A stretch of DNA of 12,970 bases from GCA-2723085 sp042093455. Its GTDB lineage: Bacteria > Bacteroidota > Bacteroidia > Flavobacteriales_D > Parvicellaceae. The stretch covers positions 1-12,970 of the forward strand of contig JBELEU010000043.1 in the NCBI GenBank assembly GCA_042093455.1, given 5' to 3'. This document shows, piece after piece, positions 6,969-12,970 of this stretch. The notes beneath the pieces are model-generated. The model ran no database searches. It was not told the DNA's origin and saw nothing but the letters and a program-made list of their open reading frames with translations. How positions within the stretch are numbered: position 1 is the stretch's first letter; each line of letters opens with the position of its first letter. Both the position numbers and the translations under genes were made by a program.

Positions 6969-8249
6969 ATGTCAAAACCTCCAACAACTCCTTTAGCAGA
7001 AAGACTGAGACCAAAGTCATTGTCCTCGTTTATTGGTCAAGAGCATTTGGTTGGAAATAATGGACCAATTAAAAAAGCAATAAAAAATAAATTAATACCG
7101 TCCATGATTTTGTGGGGACCACCAGGAGTTGGCAAAACTACTCTAGCAGAAGTCATTTCACATGAACTGGATAGGCCATTTTACACCTTATCAGCAATTA
7201 ATTCTGGGGTTAAAGACATACGATTAATCATTGATAAAGTCAAAAACAATGGAATGTTTAGTCAAGAAAATGCAGTTTTATTCATTGATGAAATACATAG
7301 GTTTAGTAAGTCACAACAAGATTCATTGCTTGCTGCTGTTGAAAAAGGGATAATTACTTTAATTGGTGCAACTACAGAAAACCCATCTTTTGAAGTAATA
7401 TCAGCTCTTAGATCAAGATGTCAAACTTTTGTTTTAAAAAATCACAACAAACAAGACCTTGAAAAATTTCTTAAACAAGGACTTAATGATGATAAAATCA
7501 AAGAGAAAAATCCTATACTAAAAGAGAATGAAGCATTAATAAGAATTTCAGGAGGTGATGCTAGAAAACTTTTAAATGCTCTTGAATTTGTAATAAATAA
7601 TGTAGAAGATGATGAAATAGTAATCACCAATGAATTAGTAACCAATACCATTCAACAAAACATATCGAAATACGATAAAAAAGGGGAAATGCATTACGAC
7701 ATTATTTCTGCTTTTATAAAATCTATTAGAGGAAGCGACCCTAATGGAGCAGTATACTGGTTAGCTAGAATGGTTCATGGAGGTGAAGATCCAAAATTTA
7801 TTGCTAGAAGAATGATAATTTTAGCTTCAGAAGATATTGGATTAGCAAATCCAACTGCCTTAATTATGGCCAATAATTGTTTTGATGCAGTCCAAAAAAT
7901 CGGATGGCCTGAAGGAAGGATTATATTGTCTCAATGTGCCATTTACCTAGCTGCATCTCCTAAAAGTAATTCTGCTTATCTTGCAATTAACAAGGCTTTA
8001 AATGAAGTTGAAATGTCTGGAGATTTGGCTGTGCCTCTTCACCTTAGAAATGCACCTACCAAACTAATGAAAGAATTAAACTATGGAAAAGACTATAAAT
8101 ACAGCCATGATAATAACGAAAATAATCTTCAAGAATTTCTTCCTGAAGAAATAACAAATAATAAATTTTATAATTCTGGAACAAACAAAAGGGAAAAAGA
8201 TTTAAAGAACTACCTAAATCATATTTGGAAAGGGAAATATAATTACTAG
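6969..8249 (+). CDS. rarA: Replication-associated recombination protein A (RarA/MgsA)
   Basis: Cytoplasmic AAA+ ATPase of the RarA/MgsA/WRNIP1 family, related to clamp-loader subunits, which acts at stalled replication forks and DNA ends. Its 426 residues are a full-length match. The N-terminal PLAERLRPKSLSSFIGQEHL (8-27) is the family signature. Walker A GPPGVGKTT (50-58), Walker B LFIDEIHRF (104-112), sensor 1 GATTENPS (133-140) and the arginine-finger segment SALRSRC (145-151) follow in order. The C-terminal tetramerisation domain contains YDIISAFIKSIRGSDPNGAV (about 243-262), WLARM and ASEDIGLANP. It starts 116 bases from the divergent mpl. The envelope lipoprotein gene begins 25 bases after its stop, so read-through into that operon is possible, although the functions look unrelated. 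Confidence 0.97.
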   Translation: MSKPPTTPLAERLRPKSLSSFIGQEHLVGNNGPIKKAIKNKLIPSMILWGPPGVGKTTLAEVISHELDRPFYTLSAINSGVKDIRLIIDKVKNNGMFSQENAVLFIDEIHRFSKSQQDSLLAAVEKGIITLIGATTENPSFEVISALRSRCQTFVLKNHNKQDLEKFLKQGLNDDKIKEKNPILKENEALIRISGGDARKLLNALEFVINNVEDDEIVITNELVTNTIQQNISKYDKKGEMHYDIISAFIKSIRGSDPNGAVYWLARMVHGGEDPKFIARRMIILASEDIGLANPTALIMANNCFDAVQKIGWPEGRIILSQCAIYLAASPKSNSAYLAINKALNEVEMSGDLAVPLHLRNAPTKLMKELNYGKDYKYSHDNNENNLQEFLPEEITNNKFYNSGTNKREKDLKNYLNHIWKGKYNY

Positions 8250-8274
8250 TTGAATCAGTATTGGTTATATTTAA

Positions 8275-9843
8275 ATGATGAAAAAAATATACATTTTAAT
8301 TTTAATAGTTATTGTTATTACAAATTGCAATAAAAACAATACTTCTACATCTTGGAATGCTAATTATAATTTACCAATATCATCAGGAAATGTTGGATTA
8401 TTTGACTTTTTAGATTCTAACAAAATTTATGAAAGCATTGATTCGAGTCATCTGATTTTTAAAGATTCTAAAACTGTTTATGAATTAAATCAAGAAGACT
8501 TTTTAAACGAACTAGAATTCAATTTTACAGATACTATGGATATTCCAAGTTTAATATATGGAATACCTTTTGAACCAGGATTTAACATTCCATATGCATT
8601 TAATGAAAATAAACAATTTACTTTCTCAGATATGGAGCTTACATCCATATCATTTAACACCCTTCAAATAGAATATACAATTAGAAGCAATGTAGAAGGG
8701 GCAATTGACTTTGAATTTACTTTTCCTAATATCTATGACAATAACAATAACATAATATCTGAGACTATATTAGTACCCAACCACTCGAGTGGAAACTCTA
8801 CAGTTACAGGCTATTTTGACCTTGAAAATTCTAGGATGGACTTGACGGGAACAAATGGCAATTCATTTAACGAAATGATGACTGAGTTTAAACTTGGAGC
8901 ATCAATTACAAACGATTCAGATTTAATTCTAACAAGTTCAAGTGAAGTAATTGTTGACATAAAACTTAAAAATCTGTCTATAAATAAGGCTATCGGATAT
9001 CTTGGTAAAATAAACATCAATACTGAACAAGAAATTGACATCTCTATAATGGATCAAGTAAGTGCTAAAAACATTTCGATTGGCCCTCCCAATTTAAGCC
9101 TAAATATCTCAAATGGTGTTGGTGTAGACGCACAGTTAAAACTTAAAGAGATCACTTTCTCTAAAAACAATAATCAGGTAAATATTACTCACCCAATCAT
9201 CAACAATACAATTAACATTAATAGGGCTTTAGATTTAGGATGGGACTTTCAAACTAGTAATTATACCATTGAAATTGACTCTGGAAATTCCAATATTCAA
9301 TCCATTATTTCTTTATTACCAAATAAAGTATCTAGCGAATATGAACTAATGACTAACCCTCTAGGAAATATTTCTGGACATAATGATTTTTACAATTATA
9401 ATCAACCTTTACAAGTAAATTTAGATATTGAACTCCCTTTATTGGTTACTATTGATTCATTAGTTTTAATAGAAAATATTCCACTTGAATTGCCATCTGA
9501 CATCACATTAAAAGATGGTGAAATATTTTTTGAATTTCAAAATGGTTTTCCATTTGAAATTTGTGCTGAAATTAAGGTTGTAAATGGAAATAACATTGGT
9601 TTAAATCCAACTTGTATTCAATCAGGAATAACAAATATAAATGGAGAAGTAATTCATCCTTCTTCAAATTACCACATCATTGAAATAAATGAAAATGACA
9701 TGAATGACCTAGCTATTTCTAAACAACTTGAGCTTAAACTATCTATTAGCAATCCTGATAATAATATAAATTATGCCATTCTTAATTCTCATAAATTCAA
9801 TTTTAAAATTGGAGGGAACTTTAAAACTGAAATTAAAATTTAG
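8275..9843 (+). CDS. Predicted envelope lipoprotein, unknown function
   Basis: I do not recognise this family. The 522-residue product begins with a Lys pair and a strongly hydrophobic segment (about 5-16) ending in ITNC with Cys18, consistent with a lipoprotein signal. Asn just before the Cys is unusual, since Gly, Ala or Ser is normal, so lipidation is probable rather than certain. The mature part is Asn/Ser/Ile-rich with alternating hydrophobic residues, pointing to an all-beta extracytoplasmic protein. It starts with an Asn/Thr/Ser linker and a WNANYNLPISSGN segment. Only two further cysteines appear, both near the C-terminus, and they could form a disulfide. Two adjacent ATGs (8275 and 8278) could serve as start, and no Shine-Dalgarno is visible. 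The stop TAG overlaps the GTG start of the next gene by one base, so it is probably translated together with the barrel protein. Confidence 0.75.
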   Translation: MMKKIYILILIVIVITNCNKNNTSTSWNANYNLPISSGNVGLFDFLDSNKIYESIDSSHLIFKDSKTVYELNQEDFLNELEFNFTDTMDIPSLIYGIPFEPGFNIPYAFNENKQFTFSDMELTSISFNTLQIEYTIRSNVEGAIDFEFTFPNIYDNNNNIISETILVPNHSSGNSTVTGYFDLENSRMDLTGTNGNSFNEMMTEFKLGASITNDSDLILTSSSEVIVDIKLKNLSINKAIGYLGKININTEQEIDISIMDQVSAKNISIGPPNLSLNISNGVGVDAQLKLKEITFSKNNNQVNITHPIINNTININRALDLGWDFQTSNYTIEIDSGNSNIQSIISLLPNKVSSEYELMTNPLGNISGHNDFYNYNQPLQVNLDIELPLLVTIDSLVLIENIPLELPSDITLKDGEIFFEFQNGFPFEICAEIKVVNGNNIGLNPTCIQSGITNINGEVIHPSSNYHIIEINENDMNDLAISKQLELKLSISNPDNNINYAILNSHKFNFKIGGNFKTEIKI

Positions 9844-11039
9844 TGAAATATATATCAATCATATTGTTAAGTTTTACTATTAGCTATTCTATTGGCCAAA
9901 ACTTATTTATTAATCAGTTGGTATTACCGTTAGATACTACTAAGAATAATACCATTTACCACTATTCTGACATCCATTTTGGATCAACTCATTTTAAACT
10001 AGCATTGCCTTTAAAATTTTACAAAGGGGGTTTTATAACTAACGCTAATAAAGGAAACTTAAGCCAATTAGAAAAAATAAATATTTCTGGTGGATCAATG
10101 GATTTAAATGCAGGAGGAACCATATATAACCCAAACAACAAACACATTGACGGTTGGTATATAAATATGAATTGGCTTCAATCAGCAGCTATTAAATACC
10201 CACAAGGTTTATTTAATGCAATAATGGATGGAAATACAAATATTGACAACATTATAAACCTTTCTAAAATAAATGGCCATTTAAGAAGTCATCATAAATT
10301 TAGTTTTGGTATTATTAAATCAAAATGGCTATACGGGTTAACCATTGGAAGTATCAACAAAGAAATAAATATGAGTTTAAATAACAATAGCTCTATTTTA
10401 TTTGACAATCCATATGAATGGGATATTGCTTTAAATGGAGAAATTAACTCATCACAACCAAGCACAAATAACTTTACCTCAAACGGCATAAGTTTTGGAA
10501 CTGACATCATTCACAAAAATCAAAATAATGAAAAATGGATATACAGTATAGGTATCAACAACTTCGGGGTGCTTATTTTAAATAAAAACAACCCAACGTA
10601 CAGTATCGACACTTCATTTGTATTTTCTGGACTTAGTCTTGAAGAATGGGGAAATATAGATTCAAGCATTGCTAACTATTCTTCTATTTTAGACACATCT
10701 TACAAGTCAAATATTACCTCACTCACACCATTTACATTGGCAGGTAATCTACAGTTTAAAGTAAATAATAGTTTATTTATGTACTCAAACGTTAAATACA
10801 CCCACCTCAGCCAAGGTAATTATAGTTTTTCAGTTGGGAGTTTTAAGAAAATAAATGATAAATTTTTAATTGGGAGCGGACTTAATTACCATAGTATCAG
10901 CACATTTCAATTGGAATTGTTTTCCTATTATAAAAGAGAAAAAATAAATTTAGGCATCAAGTTAAATAACTTGGTTGGAATCATTCCAAGTATTGGAAAA
11001 TCATTTGGGCTACAAACCTTTATCTCATGGAAATTATGA
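9843..11039 (+). CDS. Predicted outer-membrane beta-barrel protein, DUF5723-like
   Basis: Exported protein of 398 aa with a clear signal peptide (KYISIILLSFTISYSIG, probable cleavage before Gln19). The rest consists of alternating aromatic and polar strands with Gly/Asn turns, no hydrophobic helix and a final strand ending FISWKL, as expected for an outer-membrane barrel. The middle and C-terminal pattern (GINNFGVLILNKNNPTYSID, FSGLSL, then SLTPFTLAGNLQFKV) resembles DUF5723 proteins of Bacteroidota, whose function is unknown; I recall this by pattern only. No TonB box or plug domain is seen, so it is not a TonB-dependent receptor. The start is GTG, in the junction TAGTG with the upstream lipoprotein gene, and it gives a complete signal peptide. 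Its stop overlaps the next start as ATGA. Both overlaps argue for a fixed three-gene unit. Confidence 0.7.
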   Translation: MKYISIILLSFTISYSIGQNLFINQLVLPLDTTKNNTIYHYSDIHFGSTHFKLALPLKFYKGGFITNANKGNLSQLEKINISGGSMDLNAGGTIYNPNNKHIDGWYINMNWLQSAAIKYPQGLFNAIMDGNTNIDNIINLSKINGHLRSHHKFSFGIIKSKWLYGLTIGSINKEINMSLNNNSSILFDNPYEWDIALNGEINSSQPSTNNFTSNGISFGTDIIHKNQNNEKWIYSIGINNFGVLILNKNNPTYSIDTSFVFSGLSLEEWGNIDSSIANYSSILDTSYKSNITSLTPFTLAGNLQFKVNNSLFMYSNVKYTHLSQGNYSFSVGSFKKINDKFLIGSGLNYHSISTFQLELFSYYKREKINLGIKLNNLVGIIPSIGKSFGLQTFISWKL

Positions 11040-12475
11040 TGAAATTCGTGATAAAAATATATTTATTGTTGATTTTGAACAGTTTAACAGCCCAATCTGT
11101 TTTTTTTAAATCATACGGAGGAGATGGAAATGATTTTGGTGAAGAAGTTATTGAAACCAACGATTCATCCTTTGTAGCGGTTGGCGGAACTGAAAGCTTT
11201 GGGAATGGCTTAATGGATCTATATCTCTTTAAAACAGATTCTATTGGCAATATTAAATGGACAAAAACTTTTGGCGGGCCAAATATTGACTATGGAAATG
11301 ATGTTGTGGAAACTGATGACAATGGATACATTGCATGTGGATATTCAAATAGCATTGGATTAGATTATAATATATTTATTGTAAAAGTTAGCACTGACGG
11401 AACTCATCAATGGACAAAAAATATTGGAGGAAATAATTGGGATTTTGCAAATAGTATAACCCAATCGAAATTAAATCCTTCGCAATATTATATTGTTGGA
11501 GAAACATATAGTTCTGGACAAGGCAATGGCGATGCATTTATACTTAAAATAAATAACAATGGAGATACCCTTTGGATGAAAACTTTTGGTGGTCAAGAGA
11601 ACGATTACTTTAATGATGTAATTGAAGATAATGCTGGAAATGTTTATTGTATTGGAGCAACAAAAAGTCAAAGTAATACTGAAAATTTATGGATTACAAA
11701 ACTTGACACTAGCGGTCAATTACAGTGGAATTACTATCACGATGATTCAATAAATACAAAAGGAAACTCTATTACTGTTCTTGGAAACAACAATGAAAAA
11801 ATAAATTTTTGTGGAGAAATTTACGAGCATGATTCTATAAGCTTTGACAAAACATTTTTAATAGGTGGCATTAGTAATATGGGGAATTATAATTTCAACG
11901 CTAGTTATCCTAATAATTTTTCTAAATATGAAACAGCTTGTGTGAAAGTAATGCAAAAACCAAATTCAAATAGGTATTTTGTTGTGTCTAACTATTTTCA
12001 AAATGACAACAATAAAATATTTTATGCCGAACTAGCAGATCAGTGGCAACAACCCAACACTAGTAGAATTAAAGGAAATGGAAATGACTATGTTCATGGA
12101 GGTGATTTCTTAAGTAATGGAAATGGGTTTATTATTTCTGGAACAACTGAACAAACAACAAATGGTCAATCAGATGTTTTTTTGTCAAGAACAGACAATG
12201 GACTATGGGATATAAACTTTAATAATGTCTCAATATTAGCATCTAAACCAATTGAAAAATTAGATTTTCAAATTTTCCCAAACCCTTGCTTAAAGTATTT
12301 GAATATAAAAAATATTGATTCGCCCAGTAATTTTGAAATAAAAGACATTTATAACAAAACTGTATTGACTGGAAAAATAAACAATGGACCAATAAATGTT
12401 GAAAAATTAAATTCAGGCATATTCTTTTTGAGAATTAAAAAAGAAAATACATTTAAGAAATTTATAAAACTTTAA
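11036..12475 (+). CDS. T9SS-exported protein with seven propeller-like repeats and type A sorting domain
   Basis: Secreted or surface-bound protein of 479 aa. The signal peptide runs to about LTAQ (17-20). Seven repeats of about 50 residues follow (starting near 23, 76, 127, 181, 232, 288 and 341), with a pattern like W-x-K-[TN]-[FI]-G-G, then [ND]-D-[YF], a strand ending in G, and DxFIxKxxxxGxxxW. Repeats 5 and 6 are the most degenerate. The number and length suggest a seven-bladed beta-propeller. The last 70 residues (about 409-479) start FQIFPNPC and end GIFFLRIKK...FKKFIKL, a typical T9SS type A C-terminal sorting domain. The ATG at 11036 forms an ATGA overlap with the upstream stop. ATGs at 11027 (inside the previous gene) and 11039 are also in frame. 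A binding or adhesive role is possible, but no enzymatic motif is seen. It overlaps the convergent methyltransferase by 14 bases. Confidence 0.85.
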   Translation: MMKFVIKIYLLLILNSLTAQSVFFKSYGGDGNDFGEEVIETNDSSFVAVGGTESFGNGLMDLYLFKTDSIGNIKWTKTFGGPNIDYGNDVVETDDNGYIACGYSNSIGLDYNIFIVKVSTDGTHQWTKNIGGNNWDFANSITQSKLNPSQYYIVGETYSSGQGNGDAFILKINNNGDTLWMKTFGGQENDYFNDVIEDNAGNVYCIGATKSQSNTENLWITKLDTSGQLQWNYYHDDSINTKGNSITVLGNNNEKINFCGEIYEHDSISFDKTFLIGGISNMGNYNFNASYPNNFSKYETACVKVMQKPNSNRYFVVSNYFQNDNNKIFYAELADQWQQPNTSRIKGNGNDYVHGGDFLSNGNGFIISGTTEQTTNGQSDVFLSRTDNGLWDINFNNVSILASKPIEKLDFQIFPNPCLKYLNIKNIDSPSNFEIKDIYNKTVLTGKINNGPINVEKLNSGIFFLRIKKENTFKKFIKL

Positions 12476-12845
12476 GTTTTGCTAAAAAATAATATTCCTT
12501 GTTGGTTGAATACATTTCCTGAAAGTCTAATAAGTCTAGCGGTTCTTTATTGTTAATAAACCCCTTAAGAGTAAAGATTCTGTAATTTTGTTTTTCAAAA
12601 AATTCAAAAACATCTAAAGGTTCAGTTCCATAATAATCAGAGGCGCCTAAACCATGTTCAAAAACTATTACAGGATGAAACTTTTGAATTGTTTTAACAG
12701 CTCCTTTAAGAACACCTAATTCACCTCCTTCAACGTCAATCTTAATCAAGTCTACCCTATCGTGATTTTTAACTTGATTATCCAAAGTATCCAATTGGAT
12801 TTGGATGGTATTTATTTTCTCTTTTTTTGGATATGTTCTTTGTGC
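12462..12845 (-). CDS. FkbM family methyltransferase, C-terminal part, 5' end broken
   Basis: C-terminal portion of an S-adenosylmethionine-dependent methyltransferase of the FkbM family, usually tied to O-methylation of glycans or secondary metabolites. The diagnostic segment is VDLIKIDVEGGELGVLKGA, followed by HPVIVFEHG and a FFEKQNYRIFTL segment. The frame can be read back past a TTG at 12794 through TIQIQLDTLDN, which still fits FkbM (the TLD before KIDVEG). It then meets a TGA at 12848-12846 and a second TGA two codons further up. The N-terminal SAM-binding half of the domain, normally 80 or more residues before this point, is absent, and no other minus frame in the last 120 bases supplies it. 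The gene is therefore a remnant, an interrupted gene or the product of an assembly error. Its 3' end overlaps the T9SS gene. The family call is good; the substrate is unknown. Confidence 0.75.
   Translation of the reverse strand, partial: AQRTYPKKEKINTIQIQLDTLDNQVKNHDRVDLIKIDVEGGELGVLKGAVKTIQKFHPVIVFEHGLGASDYYGTEPLDVFEFFEKQNYRIFTLKGFINNKEPLDLLDFQEMYSTNKEYYFLAKLKVL
12466..12480. terminator. Possible weak bidirectional hairpin at a convergent stop-codon overlap
   Basis: AAAACTT-T-AAGTTTT is a perfect 15-base palindrome centred on the first base of the plus-strand stop TAA. As RNA it can form a five-pair AAAAC/GTTTT stem with a five-base loop on either strand, ending in a short U run each way. 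With one G-C pair the stem is very weak, so a role as a bidirectional terminator is only possible. Its position exactly at the end of both genes is the main argument. Confidence 0.25.
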
Positions 12846-12970
12846 TCAGAATCATATAAACATTCAATTAGTAAAAAAACAGACAGTGGAATACTAACTT
12901 GTAAAAAATGCAGTTATAATAATAGTAATCAACTTAAGAGAATCAAGGGTAAGTTATCTTTACAAGAAGA
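12831..12970 (+). other. Unexplained end region with an open plus-strand frame containing two CxxC motifs
   Basis: After the methyltransferase frame breaks, all three minus frames contain stops. One plus frame stays open to the window end; around 12834-12848 it reads CSLC, and after about 15 residues it reads LTCKKCSYNN, followed by a Lys/Arg-rich stretch. Two CxxC pairs spaced like this could be a small zinc-binding domain, as seen in some nucleases and transposases. No Met start is found at the expected place. The 40 or so open codons could arise by chance in AT-rich sequence, and part of the frame runs antisense to the methyltransferase. I do not assign a function; the entry records that this end is unlike its neighbour. 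Confidence 0.2.

Noticed and set aside
8266..8273. TATATTTA as a -7 promoter element for the lipoprotein gene
   Set aside because: It differs from TAnnTTTG in the last base and lies directly before the ATG, so transcription would start within the coding region.
11020..11250. Minus-strand open frame opposite the T9SS gene start
   Set aside because: It is antisense to a well-supported signal peptide and first repeat, with no recognisable domain.

Overview
The window comes from an AT-rich bacterium (about 30% GC by eye), very likely of the phylum Bacteroidota and probably Flavobacteriales. Signs in the sequence are a type IX secretion (T9SS) C-terminal sorting domain, DUF4293 and DUF4199 membrane proteins around rho, a Rho with a long Asn/His/Lys-rich N-terminal insert, Bacteroidota-type promoter elements (TTTG with TAnnTTTG), and starts without Shine-Dalgarno sequences. 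Reading frames are cut or broken at both ends, so the window behaves like a contig or an excerpt. I see no rRNA, tRNA, CRISPR array or complete mobile element.

Left part (1-3148). On the minus strand lie the start of argS, a full arginase whose stop codon overlaps the argS start (TAATG), and an exported lipoprotein form of peptide methionine sulfoxide reductase A. A YfcE-like metallophosphoesterase is read divergently from msrA and ends one base from DUF4293, a four-helix membrane protein on the minus strand.

Centre (3149-8249). The 213-base region between DUF4293 and rho carries a well-formed promoter for rho and a -7 element for DUF4293. The rho leader is poor in G and richer in C, which suggests autoregulation. 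Next come rho, a DUF4199 membrane protein, a convergent Mpl-type murein peptide ligase, and the replication-recombination ATPase rarA, divergent from mpl.

Right part (8275-12475). Three envelope genes overlap at their stop and start codons: a predicted lipoprotein, a predicted outer-membrane beta-barrel of DUF5723 type starting at GTG, and a T9SS-exported protein with about seven 50-residue propeller-like repeats. Their coupling suggests one surface assembly. This is the best candidate for an undescribed system here, though no function can be assigned.

Right end (12462-12970). A minus-strand FkbM-family methyltransferase keeps its C-terminal half but loses its frame at about position 12846. 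The last 120 or so bases do not continue it in any minus frame. They hold an open plus-strand frame with two CxxC motifs, so the junction is a truncation, an insertion or an assembly error.

Most genes are housekeeping or envelope functions. All three convergent gene pairs have touching or overlapping stop codons, leaving no space for ordinary intrinsic terminators.
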